Source: Mastigias papua (lineage: Eukaryota > Cnidaria > Scyphozoa > Rhizostomeae > Mastigiidae). Taken from it: a DNA stretch of 64,000 nucleotides. Below, piece by piece: positions 45,201 through 58,079 of the stretch (the first letter of the stretch is position 1; the number at the start of each line of letters is the position of its first letter). The translations under genes were made by a program, and so were the position numbers. Location of the stretch: the NCBI GenBank assembly GCA_964019165.1, contig OZ025274.1, forward strand, positions 202,001-266,000. Direction: 5' to 3'. The notes under the pieces are model-generated. The model worked only from the letters and a program-made list of their open reading frames with translations, had not been told where the DNA came from and did not search any database.

Positions 45201-48200
45201 CCAAAAAGTAAGGCTATAACCTTTGGCTTTTGATGATAAATGACCAGAATTGAAATTGATTGATTTTGATTGGAGATTAAAAAGTGGTGAAAATGAGCCA
45301 ATTTTGGCCAAAAAGTAAGGCTATAATCTTTGGTTTTTGATGAAAAATGACCAGAAGTGAAATTGATTGATTTTGATTGGAGATTAAAAAGTGGTGAAAA
45401 TGAGCCAATTTTGGCCAAAAAGTAAGGCTATAACCTTTGGATTTTGATGAAAAATGACCAGAATTGAAATTGATTGATTTTGATTGGAGATTAAAAAGTG
45501 GTGAAAATGAGCCAATTTTGGCCAAAAAGTAAGGCTATAATCTTTGGTTTTTGATGAAAAATGACCAAAAGTGAAATTGATTGATTTTGATTGGAGATTA
45601 AAAAGTGGTGAAAATGAGCCAATTTTGGCCAAAAAGTAAGGCTATAACCTTTGGATTTTGATGAAAAATGACCAGAATTGAAATTGATTGATTTTGATTG
45701 GAGATTAAAAAGTGGTGAAAATGAGCCAATTTTGGCCAAAAAGTAAGGCTATAACCTTTGGTTTTTGATGAAAAATGACCAGAAGTGAAATTGATTGATT
45801 TTGATTGGAGATTAAAAAGTGGTGAAAATGAGCCAATTTTGGCCAAAAAGTAAGGCTATAACCTTTGGATTTTGATGAAAAATGACCAGAATTGAAATTG
45901 ATTGATTTTGATTGGAGATTAAAAAGTGGTGAAAATGAGCCAATTTTGGCCAAAAAGTAAGGCTATAGCCTTTGGTTTCTGATGACAAATGACCAGAATT
46001 GAAATTGATTGATTTTGATTGGAGATTAAAAAGTGGTGAAAATGAGCCAATTTTGGCCAAAAAGTAAGGCTATAACCTTTGGCTTTTGATGATAAATGAC
46101 CAGAATTGAAATTGATTGATTTTGATTGGAGATTAAAAAGTGGTGAAAATGAGCCAATTTTGGCCAAAAAGTAAGGCTATAATCTTTGGTTTTTGATGAA
46201 AAATGACCAGAAGTGAAATTGATTGATTTTGATTGGAGATTAAAAAGTGGTGAAAATGAGCCAATTTTGGCCAAAAAGTAAGGCTATAACCTTTGGTTTT
46301 TGATGAAAAATGACCAGAATTGAAATTGATTGATTTTGATTGGAGATTAAAAAGTGGTGAAAATGAGCCAATTTTGGCCAAAAAGTAAGGCTATAACCTT
46401 TGGTTTTTGATGAAAAATGACCAGAATTGAAATTGATTGATTTTGATTGGAGATTAAAAAGTGGTGAAAATGAGCCAATTTTGGCCAAAAAGTAAGGCTA
46501 TAACCTTTGGCTTTTGATGAAAAGTGACCAAAATTGAAATTGATTGATTTTGATTGGAGATTAAAAAGTGGTGAAAATGAGCCAATTTTGGCCAAAAAGT
46601 AAGGCTATAATCTTTGGTTTTTGATGAAAAATGACCAGAACTGAAATTGATTGATTTTGATTGGAGATTAAAAAGTGGTGAAAATGAGCCAATTTTGGCC
46701 AAAAAGTAAGGCTATAACCTTTGGTTTTTGATGAAAAATGACCAGAATTGAAATTGATTGATTTTAATTGGAGATTAAAAAGTGGTGAAAATGAGCCAAT
46801 TTTGGCCAAAAAGTAAGGCTATAACCTTTGGCTATTGATGATAAATGACCAGAAGTGCAATTCATTGATTTTGATTGGAGATTAAAAAGTGGTGAAAATG
46901 AGCCAATTTTGGCCAAAAAGTAAGGCTATAACCTTTGGTTTTTGATGAAAAATGACCAGAATTGAAATTGATTGATTTTGATTGGAGATTAAAAAGTGGT
47001 GAAAATGAGCCAATTTTGGCCAAAAAGTAAGGCTATAACCTTTGGTTTTTGATGACAAATGACCAGAATTGAAATTGATTGATTTTGATTGGAGATTAAA
47101 AAGTGGTGAAAATGAGCCAATTTTGGCCAAAAAGTAAGGCTATAACCTTTGGTTTTTGATGAAAAATGACCAAAAGTGAAATTGATTGATTTTGATTGGA
47201 GATTAAAAAGTGGTGAAAATGAGCCAATTTTGGCCAAAAAGTAAGGCTATAACCTTTGGTTTTTGATGAAACATGACCAGAATTGAAATTGATTGATTTT
47301 GATTGGAGATTAAAAAGTGGTGAAAATGAGCCAATTTTGGCCAAAAAGTAAGGCTATAACCTTTGGTTTTTGATGAAACATGACCAGAATTGAAATTGAT
47401 TGATTTTGATTGGAGATTAAAAAGTGGTGAAAATGAGCCAATTTTGGCCAAAAAGTAAGGCTATAACCTTTGGTTTTTGATGAAAAATGACCAGAATTGA
47501 AATTGATTGATTTTGATTGGAGATTGAAAAGTGGTGAAACTTAGCCAATTTTGGCCAGAAAGTAAGGCTATAACCTTTGGCTTTTGATGATAAATGACCA
47601 GAATTGAAATTGATTGATTTTGATTGGAGATTAGAAAGTGGTGAAAATGAGCCAATTTTGGCCAAAAGGTAAGGCTATAACATTTGGTTTTTGATGAAAA
47701 ATGACCAGAATTGAAATTGATTGATTTTGATTGGAGATTAAAAAGTGGTGAAAATGAGCCAATTTTGGCCAAAAAGTAAGGCTATAACCTTTGGCTTTTG
47801 ATGATAAATGACCAGAATTGAAATTGATTGATTTTGATTGGAGATTAAAAAGTGGTGAAAATGAGCCAATTTTGGCCAAAAAGTAAGGCTATAACCTTTG
47901 GTTTTTGATGAAAACTGACCAGAATTGAAATTGATTGATTTTGATTGGAGATTAAAAAGTGGTGAAAATGAGCCAATTTTGGCCAAAAAGTAAGGCTATA
48001 ACCTTTGGTTTTTGATGAAAAATGACCAGAATTGAAATTGATTGATTTTGATTGGAGATTAAAAAGTGGTGAAAATGAGCCAATTTTGGCCAAGAAGTAA
48101 GGCTATAACCTTTGGTTTTTGATGAAAAATGACCAGAATTGAAATTGATTGATTTTGATTGGAGATTAAAAAGTGGTGAAAATGAGCCAATTTTGGCCAA

Positions 48201-51200
48201 AAAGTAAGGCTATAACCTTTGGTTTTTGATGAAAAATGACCAGAAGTGAAATTGATTGATTTTGATTGGAGATTAAAAAGTGTTGAAAATGAGCCAATTT
48301 TGGCCAAGAAGTAAGGCTATAACCTTTGGTTTTTGATGAAAAATGACCAGAATTGAAATTGATTGATTTTGATTGGAGATTAAAAAGTGGTGAAAATGAG
48401 CCAATTTTGGCCAAAAAGTAAGGCTATAACCTTTGGTTTTTGATGAAAAATGACCAGAAGTGAAATTGATTGATTTTGATTGGAGATTAAAAAGTGGTGA
48501 AAATGAGCCAATTTTGGCCAAAAAGTAAGGCTATAACCTTTGGATTTTGATGAAAAATGACCAGAATTGAAATTGATTGATTTTGATTGGAGATTAAAAA
48601 GTGGTGAAAATGAGCCAATTTTGGCCAAAAAGTAAGGCTATAGCCTTTGGTTTCTGATGACAAATGACCAGAATTGAAATTGATTGATTTTGATTGGAGA
48701 TTAAAAAGTGGTGAAAATGAGCCAATTTTGGCCAAAAAGTAAGGCTATAACCTTTGGCTTTTGATGATAAATGACCAGAATTGAAATTGATTGATTTTGA
48801 TTGGAGATTAAAAAGTGGTGAAAATGAGCCAATTTTGGCCAAAAAGTAAGGCTATAACCTTTGGTTTTTGATGAACAATGACCAGACTTGAAATTGATTG
48901 ATTTTGATTGGAGATTAAAAAGTGGTGAAAATGAGCCAATTTTGGCCAAAAAGTAAGGCTATAACCTTTGGTGTTTGATAAAAAATGACCAGAATTGAAA
49001 TTGATTGATTTTGATTGGAGATTAAAAAGTGGTGAAAATGAGCCAATTTTGGCCAAAAAGTAAGGCTATAACCTTTGGCTTTTGATGAAAAGTGACCAAA
49101 ATTGAAATTGATTGATTTTGATTGGAGATTAAAAAGTGGTGAAAATGAGCCAATTTTGGCCAAAAAGTAAGGCTATAACCTTTGGTGTTTGATGAAAAAT
49201 GACCAGAATTGAAATTGATTGATTTTGATTGGAGATTAAAAAGTGGTGAAAATGAGCCAATTTTGGCCCAAAAGTAAGGCTATAACCTTTGGTTTTTGAT
49301 GAAAACTGACCAGAATTGAAATTGATTGATTTTGATTGGAGATTAAAAAGTGGTGAAAATGAGCCAATTTTGGCCAAAAAGTAAGGCTATAACCTTTGGT
49401 TTTTGATGAAAAATGACCAGAATTGAAATTGATTGATTTTGATTGGAGATTAAAAAGTGGTGAAAATGAGCCAATTTTGGCCAAAAAGTAAGGCTATAAC
49501 CTTTGGTTTTTGATGAAAAATGACCAGAATTGAAATTGATTGATTTTGATTGGAGATTAAAAAGTGGTGAAAATGAGCCAATTTTGGCCAAAAAGTAAGG
49601 CTATAACCTTTGGTTTTTGATGAAAAATGACCAGAATTGAAATTGATTGATTTTGATTGGAGATTAAAAAGTGGTGAAAATGAGCCAATTTTGGCCAAAA
49701 AGTAAGGCTATAAACTTTGGTTTTTGATGAAAAGTGACCAAAATTGAAATTGATTGATTTTGATTGGAGATTAAAAAGTGGTGAAAATGAGCCAATTTTG
49801 GCCAAAAAGTAAGGCTATAACCTTTGGTTTTTGATGAAAAATGACCAGAAGTGAAATTGATTGATTTTGATTGGAGATTAAAAAGTGGTGAAAATGAGCC
49901 AATTTTGGCCAAAAAGTAAGGCTATAACCTTTGGATTTTGATGAAAAATGACCAGAATTGAAATTGATTGATTTTGATTGGAGATTAAAAAGTGGTGAAA
50001 ATGAGCCAATTTTGGCCAAAAAGTAAGGCTATAGCCTTTGGTTTCTGATGACAAATGACCAGAATTGAAATTGATTGATTTTGATTGGAGATTAAAAAGT
50101 GGTGAAAATGAGCCAATTTTGGCCAAAAAGTAAGGCTATAACCTTTGGCTTTTGATGATAAATGACCAGAATTGAAATTGATTGATTTTGATTGGAGATT
50201 AAAAAGTGGTGAAAATGAGCCAATTTTGGCCAAAAAGTAAGGCAATAACCTTTGGTTTTTGATGAACAATGACCAGACTTGAAATTGATTGATTTTGATT
50301 GGAGATTAAAAAGTGGTGAAAATGAGCCAATTTTGGCCAAAAAGTAAGGCTATAACCTTTGGTGTTTGATAAAAAATGACCAGAATTGAAATTGATTGAT
50401 TTTGATTGGAGATTAAAAAGTGGTGAAAATGAGCCAATTTTGGCCAAAAAGTAAGGCTATAACCTTTGGCTTTTGATGAAAAGTGACCAAAATTGAAATT
50501 GATTGATTTTGATTGGAGATTAAAAAGTGGTGAAAATGAGCCAATTTTGGCCAAAAAGTAAGGCTATAACCTTTGGTGTTTGATGAAAAATGACCAGAAT
50601 TGAAATTGATTGATTTTGATTGGAGATTAAAAAGTGGTGAAAATGAGCCAATTTTGGCCAAAAAGTAAGGCTATAACCTTTGGTTTTTGATGAAAACTGA
50701 CCAGAATTGAAATTGATTGATTTTGATTGGAGATTAAAAAGTGGTGAAAATGAGCCAATTTTGGCCAAAAAGTAAGGCTATAACCTTTGGTTTTTGATGA
50801 AAAATGACCAGAATTGAAATTGATTGATTTTGATTGGAGATTAAAAAGTGGTGAAAATGAGCCAATTTTGGCCAAAAAGTAAGGCTATAACCTTTGGTTT
50901 TTGATGAAAAATGACCAGAATTGAAATTGATTGATTTTGATTGGAGATTAAAAAGTGGTGAAAATGAGCCAATTTTGGCCAAAAAGTAAGGCTATAACCT
51001 TTGGTTTTTGATGAAAAATGACCAGAATTGAAATTGATTGATTTTGATTGGAGATTAAAAAGTGGTGAAAATGAGCCAATTTTGGCCAAAAAGTAAGGCT
51101 ATAACCTTTGGTTTTTGATGAAAAGTGACCAAAATTGAAATTGATTGATTTTGATTGGAGATTAAAAAGTGGTGAAAATGAGCCAATTTTGGCCAAAAAG

Positions 51201-53671
51201 TAAGGCTATAACCTTTGGTGTTTGATGAAAAATGACCAGAATTGAAATTGATTGATTTTGATTGGAGATTAAAAAGTGGTGAAAATGAGCCAATTTTGGC
51301 CAAAAAGTAAGGCTATAACCTTTGGTTTTTGATGAAAACTGACCAGAATTGAAATTGATTGATTTTGATTGGAGATTAAAAAGTGGTGAAAATGAGCCAA
51401 TTTTGGCCAAAAAGTAAGGCTATAACCTTTGGCTATTGATGATAAATGACCAGAATTGAAATTGATTGATTTTGATTGGAGATTAAAAAGTGGTGAAAAT
51501 GAGCCAATTTTGGCCAAAAAGTAAGGCTATAACCTTTGGTTTTTGATGAAAAATGACCAGAATTGAAATTGATTGATTTTGATTGGAGATTAAAAAGTGG
51601 TGAAAATGAGCCAATTTTGGCCAAAAAGTAAGGCTATAACCTTTGGTTTTTGATGAAAAATGACCAGAATTGAAATTGATTGATTTTGATTGGAGATTAA
51701 AAAGTGGTGAAAATGAGCCAATTTTGGCCAAAAAGTAAGGCTATAACCTTTGGTTTTTGATGAAAAGTGACCAAAATTGAAATTGATTGATTTTGATTGG
51801 AGATTAAAAAGTGGTGAAAATGAGCCATTTTTCGCCAAAAAGTAAGGCTATAACCTTTGGTGTTTGATGAAAAATGACCAGAATTGAAATTGATTGATTT
51901 TGATTGGAGATTAAAAAGTGGTGAAAATGAGCCAATTTTGGCCAAAAAGTAAGGCTATAACCTTTGGTTTTTGATGAAAACTGACCAGAATTGAAATTGA
52001 TTGATTTTGATTGGAGATTAAAAAGTGGTGAAAATGAGCCAATTTTGGCCAAAAAGTAAGGCTATAACCTTTGGTTTTTGATGAAAAATGACCAGAATTG
52101 AAATTGATTGATTTTGATTGGAGATTAAAAAGTGGTGAAAATGAGCCAATTTTGGCCAAGAAGTAAGGCTATAACCTTTGGTTTTTGATGAAAAATGACC
52201 AGAATTGAAATTGATTGATTTTGATTGGAGATTAAAAAGTGGTGAAAATGAGCCAATTTTGGCCAAAAAGTAAGGCTATAACCTTTGGTGTTTGATGAAA
52301 AGTGACCAAAATTGAAATTGATTGATTTTGATTGGAGATTAAAAAGTGGTGAAAATGAGCCAATTTTGGCCAAAAAGTAAGGCTATAACTTTGGTTGTTG
52401 ATGAAAAATGACCAGAATTGAAATTGATTGATTTTGATTGGAGATTAAAAAGTGGTGAAAATGAGCCAATTTTGGCCAAAAAGTAAGGCTATAACCTTTG
52501 GTTTTTGATGAAAACTGACCAGAATTGAAATTGATTGATTTTGATTGGAGATTAAAAAGTGGTGAAAATGAGCCAATTTTGGCCAAAAAGTAAGGCTATA
52601 ACCTTTGGTTTTTGATGAAAAATGACCAGAATTGAAATTGATTGATTTTGATTGGAGATTAAAAAGTGGTGAAAATGAGCCAATTTTGGCCAAGAAGTAA
52701 GGCTATAACCTTTGGTTTTTGATGAAAAATGACCAGAATTGAAATTGATTGATTTTGATTGGAGATTAAAAAGTGGTGAAAATGAGCCAATTTTGGCCAA
52801 AAAGTAAGGCTATAACCTTTGGTGTTTGATGAAAAGTGACCAAAATTGAAATTGATTGATTTTGATTGGAGATTAAAAAGTGGTGAAAATGAGCCAATTT
52901 TGGCCAAAAAGTAAGGCTATAACCTTTGGTTTTTGATGAAAACTGACCAGAATTGAAATTGATTGATTTTGATTGGAGATTAAAAAGTGGTGAAAATGAG
53001 CCAATTTTGGCCAAAAAGTAAGGCTATAACCTTTGGTTTTTGATGAAAAATGACCAGAATTGAAATTGATTGATTTTGATTGGAGATTAAAAAGTGGTGA
53101 AAATGAGCCAATTTTGGCCAAGAAGTAAGGCTATAACCTTTGGTTTTTGATGAAAAATGACCAGAATTGAAATTGATTGATTTTGATTGGAGATTAAAAA
53201 GTGGTGAAAATGAGCCAATTTTGGCCAAAAAGTAAGGCTATAACTTTGGTTGTTGATGAAAAATGACCAGAATTGAAATTGATTGATTTTGATTGGAGAT
53301 TAAAAAGTGGTGAAAATGAGCCAATTTTGGCCAAAAAGTAAGGCTATAACCTTTGGTTTTTGATGAAAAATGACCAGAATTGAAATTGATTGATTTTGAT
53401 TGGAGATTAAAAAGTGGTGAAAATGAGCCAATTTTGGCCAAAAAGTAAGGCTATAACCTTTGGTTTTTGATGAAAAATGACCAGAATTGAAATTGATTGA
53501 TTTTGATTGGAGATTAAAAAGTGGTGAAAATGAGCCAATTTTGGCCAAAAAGTAAGGCTATAACCTTTGGTTTTTGATGAAAAATGACCAGAATTGAAAT
53601 TGATTGATTTTGATTGGAGATTAAAAAGTGGTGAAAATGAGCCAATTTTGGCCAAAAAGTAAGGGTATAAT

Positions 53672-54869
<1,198 letters not shown>

Positions 54870-55391
54870 GATATGTATCATGAAAATAATATACTCACAA
54901 GTACCATAAATGTTCGCCTTGCTACAAAATAATGCACAAATTATCTGTTTAATTTGAAGATCAAACTTTTACTCTGCCTTACAGTTAAAAATTTATACCT
55001 ATGAAGCGATATGTTTACTATATGGTACAAACTGAAAAGTAGATTAACTTCAAATAATACAAACTCTACCTTCAAGAGATGACAAAGTTTAGGTTACATA
55101 AAAGAAGAACTTTAGGTCCTAATAACAGAGTTTGATTATAAAGCGTTTTAAAAATGTTTGATTGTATCATTCTGCCAACCATTATGACAATTATTAGCTT
55201 TTTTAGCAATAAATAAAACTAAATAAATAAACAAAAGTCATTATACACAATAAGATAGTTTTAATACCTACCAACTTTAAATGAGAATTGCTGTTATGAC
55301 GGAAAGTTCAGTTCCTGCCGGATTTTGAAAAGTTTGACCCGGTACACTCCTAAGTTATAAGTCTAGTCCAAATATTCTCTATTACGTGAAA

Positions 55392-55455
55392 AGTCTGTAG
55401 GTACTACAGAACTTCACTATAGCACGAAAAAGAATGCTCCCGCTTTTTCGTGCTA
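55392..55455 (-). mobile_element. Family-B PLE terminal repeat remnant
   Basis: The block gtactacagaacttcactat plus agcacgaaaaag is the reverse complement of the terminal block of the two family-B PLE copies (ctttttcgtgctgtagtgaa...). It is followed by an inverted copy of its inner part (cgctttttcgtgct), so the fragment itself can fold back. It lies about 15 bp past the end of the last TUBGCP2 exon. Confidence 0.75.
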
Positions 55456-55470
55456 TTTTGATATTCTCTA

Positions 55471-55710
55471 TTACCACATAACAAGATTACCTTTGCTTGC
55501 CAATATCTTTCTTTGCTTTTCTGAATAGAAACCATTATGATCAAGCCTCGATACCATATTCATCATCTGGTGTTCACAATCTGTTGTTGAATACAAACTC
55601 AGCTTGTCCAATAATTCTATAAGCAATTTCGAGAAATTCATTTCAAAGTTTGCAATTGTTCGTTTGAAGTCTTCACTGTTCATCACTTCTCCAACATGAC
55701 TTTTAACAGT
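55471..55710 (-). CDS. TUBGCP2: TUBGCP2 last visible exon
   Basis: The exon follows the acceptor gttttttag (55711). It reads [33 protein letters not shown] and [17 protein letters not shown], then ASKGNLVMW and a stop at 55471-55473. A donor-like site lies at gcaaag|gtaatc, so the exon may instead end at 55491 and splice to a further exon. The vertebrate protein has a short poorly conserved tail beyond this point. Confidence 0.88.
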   Translation of the reverse strand, partial: TVKSHVGEVMNSEDFKRTIANFEMNFSKLLIELLDKLSLYSTTDCEHQMMNMVSRLDHNGFYSEKQRKILASKGNLVMW

Positions 55711-56711
55711 CTAAAAAACAAGTTATGTACATTAAAGAAGTTGTGAGCTAAACTTACTTCTATCCATATTAAATAGAAAAGAAATTGCTTTCGCAAAGCA
55801 TGTGTTCTTTCAGTTGTAAACTCCATTGATATCAAAAAGTTGCTAAAAGAAAGAGAACTCACTGAAATTCCTGATGACTCATCTGATTGATTTGAAACTT
55901 GAATACTTGCATCATAACGCTAAAATCAAATGTCAAATTTATGATGATTGAAGATGATCCAATATTGAACAAAAATATCCTCCACGTCATTAACTCTATA
56001 GCATCATAATAATTCATCCATGACATTCCAGTGCACTGACCAGTTAAAACTAAACATCTTTCGAATGTTGCTAATAGATACTTAAAGATTTTCCATTGCT
56101 AATTATTGCCTTTCTTTGCATTGACATTTACTTGCATCGCTATTTAACAATATATTTAGATTATAAATATATATATATATATTATATATATATATTTATA
56201 TTATATATATAGAAAGAATCAAGCACAATATACCTTTCTGTACGTAGACCTTTCGATTAAAATCTTCATCAGTATATATTTATATTTATAGTTATATATT
56301 TGTATATACAGTTACTCTGACTCGCTTGTCTATTCTTCAAATATCCCTAGCTCTGGTCGTTAGCACATGGGAAGCTCTCTACTATTAGCATAATTGTTGA
56401 ACGTGTAGAATATACGCTTAGCCTGCCAATTGTAAATCATCCATACGCAGGAAATACTAGAATGAACTCAGAGAAATATATGTTAATACTTATAAAGTTC
56501 AAATCGAAACAGAAAATTGAAGAAGATTATGAATCGATACAAAAAGATAGACAAATAAATTTTGCAATGCAAGTAGGTACCTGTTAGACAAGCAAAAAAG
56601 AGGAAATATATCAAACAATAATGATCAATAGAAAATTAATAAGTCTTTGGATCAAATGCTCATGCTCTTAACATAAAGAAATGAAGCTAATAACCCAATC
56701 ATAAATCACTT

Positions 56712-56755
<44 letters not shown>

Positions 56756-56759
56756 CTTG

Positions 56760-56793
<34 letters not shown>

Positions 56794-58055
56794 TAACTGG
56801 CAAACTAGTTGTTGCAACACAAAATTGAACACACTCTATTTCACCACCAATCTCCTAGTGAGATAACGGCAACATGTCTTGAGGCTACGAGTAAGTTCTA
56901 TGTCTCGGTTATACTAACTATGTTGTTCCGAAGAAGATGTCGAAAAATTTAAAAAAATGCCAAAGCAGTTACCTGGATAAAGTTTGAAAACGTGACGCAA
57001 ACCATCATTAGCTTACTAACAACCTAAATAGAGAACAATGGGGGTCAGGTTCTATAATAACAAAGCTGATTTAAAACTGGATCTAGCCATTGAAATACAA
57101 AGTAAGTAACAACAAACACATTAAGTAGCAATGAATTTTCAAATCTAAAAATAATCCTTATGTCTTCCAGTTTAGTAAGTCATACTTATAAAGGGCCATA
57201 AATATAATCACTCACAAATTCCAATAAATGTTAACAAAAACAACTGATTGTAAACAAGAACATCTGATTGTAAAAAACAACTGATTGCAAAAACCCTACA
57301 AATCTATTGGGTATTATTTTCGTTAAAACAATGACGGGAAGTAAGTGGGTATTAAAAGCAGCACTTATTCATATGTGCCATGAGGTGATGATTCCATAGA
57401 TGAAAAGGAGTTGCACATCAAAAAGATACGTGCACAATAATGCTAGAAGCCGAAAACTCCATTTTATCGTACAAAGTTAATCCAAGATTATACGCAAATT
57501 GAAAAATGAAAAAACACAAAGATACCAGCAATTGTACCTTAAGTAGCTCAGGGTTCGTTAGCATGCAATCTTTCAAGCATCGATCCAAAAAATCATTGTG
57601 ATGGTCAAGAACTCCATCAATATTCGATACCTATTTAAGTATTGAAACATGAAAATGCCGCAATTGACAAGAGAAAATAATTTAATTCAGTCTCAGATAA
57701 AATTTTCATTGCTCTAACATAATGTAAGGGAGATGAGTAAACTGTAGTTTGATAATGATAAAGAATTGTATACAATACTCAATCTTATGCAGAATAAGGG
57801 AATAATAAAGTTACGAGTAAGATACAGGGCAATAGTGATAACAATAGCATTAGCAATATTGACAATAGCAATATTGATAAAAGCAATATTGATACATTCA
57901 ATAGTGTATGAATATTTAAAATGACAAATCAAACCTCGCGAAGATTTTCAGCAAGAATCTGCCAGTTCGGTTCGATCACTTCGAACATCATGTAATATTC
58001 CAAGTTTTGAACAAAATGAATCATTCTTTGGCGCAAATCAAGGGCTGTCGAGAAC
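55471..58055 (-). CDS. TUBGCP2: TUBGCP2 (gamma-tubulin complex component 2) homologue, C-terminal exons
   Basis: GCP2 is a core subunit of the gamma-tubulin small and ring complexes that nucleate microtubules at centrosomes. Five minus-strand exons are readable in 5'-to-3' order: 58055-57935, 57630-57538, 57023-56973, 55919-55863 and 55710-55471. All have AG/GT borders and compatible phases. They cover the C-terminal gamma-tubulin-binding GRIP2 region: [63 protein letters not shown] and [11 protein letters not shown] ... [11 protein letters not shown]. The loop [19 protein letters not shown], equivalent to the variable human insert, is short. The first visible exon begins with one base of a split codon, so upstream exons must lie beyond 58055. 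I find none before the window ends, where the DNA is minisatellite and retroelements. Confidence 0.9.
55863..55919 (-). CDS. TUBGCP2: TUBGCP2 57-bp exon (variable loop)
   Basis: It encodes 19 hydrophilic residues ([19 protein letters not shown]). The acceptor is gattttag and the donor ttca|gtgagt. It is placed by splice sites, phase and position; the sequence itself is poorly conserved in the family. Confidence 0.75.
56163..56272. repeat. (TA)n run followed by a PLE-tail-like hairpin motif
   Basis: The TA-rich run 56166-56212 is followed on the minus strand by ctgatgaagattttaatcga (56253-56272), then aagg. The CTGATGA-stem-GAAA order resembles the motif at 13463-13485, also next to (TA)n. 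Confidence 0.5.
56714..56793. repeat. (AATC)n microsatellite in a TUBGCP2 intron
   Basis: There are two AATC runs (56714-56753 and 56762-56793) split by 'acttgttc'. Confidence 0.95.
56973..57023 (-). CDS. TUBGCP2: TUBGCP2 51-bp exon
   Basis: It encodes 17 residues, [17 protein letters not shown] (human VFSKLMSVCVMFTNCMQ). The acceptor is ctatttag and the donor ccag|gtaact. It is too short to stand out except by homology and phase. Confidence 0.88.
57538..57630 (-). CDS. TUBGCP2: TUBGCP2 exon
   Basis: It encodes 31 residues including [18 protein letters not shown] and TNPELLK, nearly invariant in GCP2/GCP3 proteins. The donor is cttaag|gtacaa. Confidence 0.92.
57935..58055 (-). CDS. TUBGCP2: TUBGCP2 exon, GRIP2 helix
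   Basis: It encodes 40 residues ([30 protein letters not shown]). The acceptor tttttctgcag is at 58056-58066 and the donor gcgag|gtttga. The polypyrimidine tract is squeezed into about 25 bp between the acceptor and the 24-bp minisatellite. Confidence 0.9.
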
Positions 58056-58079
58056 CTGCAGAAAAACCACAATAACATC

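Larger units (their letters stand above)
20362..53671. repeat. 33-kb satellite array, 107-bp monomer, about 300 copies
   Basis: A 107-bp AT-rich unit repeats head to tail in one orientation. Marker blocks in each unit are ttgattgattttgattggag, attaaaaagtggtgaaaatg, agccaattttggccaaaaag and ctataacctttgg. Subtracting the PLE insertion, 32.7 kb divided by 107 gives about 305 units. Units differ mostly in about 35 bp between 'taaggctata' and 'gaaattgatt'; the remaining 70 bp are almost invariant. Overlapping short open frames on the minus strand (typically 82 codons starting MAKIGSFSP) are a by-product. 107 is not a multiple of 3, so one strand is read through all three phases, with normally a single stop (at gagaTTAaaaag) per three units. 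There is no sign of a real gene. The array ends at 53671 in unique sequence. Confidence 0.98.

Noticed and set aside
20328..53655. Hundreds of overlapping minus-strand open frames starting MAKIGSFSP
   Set aside because: They repeat exactly with the 107-bp satellite period, overlap in all three frames and end at the same repeat stop. They are a consequence of the repeat length and composition, not genes.
20362..53671. CRISPR-like array (conserved part of about 70 bp alternating with a variable part of about 35 bp)
   Set aside because: The variable parts are a few point-mutated forms of one sequence, not unrelated spacers, and the surrounding genes are spliced eukaryotic genes.
55986..56080. 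Extra TUBGCP2 exon on the minus strand ([16 protein letters not shown]...)
   Set aside because: It does not match GCP2, and the flanking exons 57023-56973 and 55919-55863 join in phase without it.
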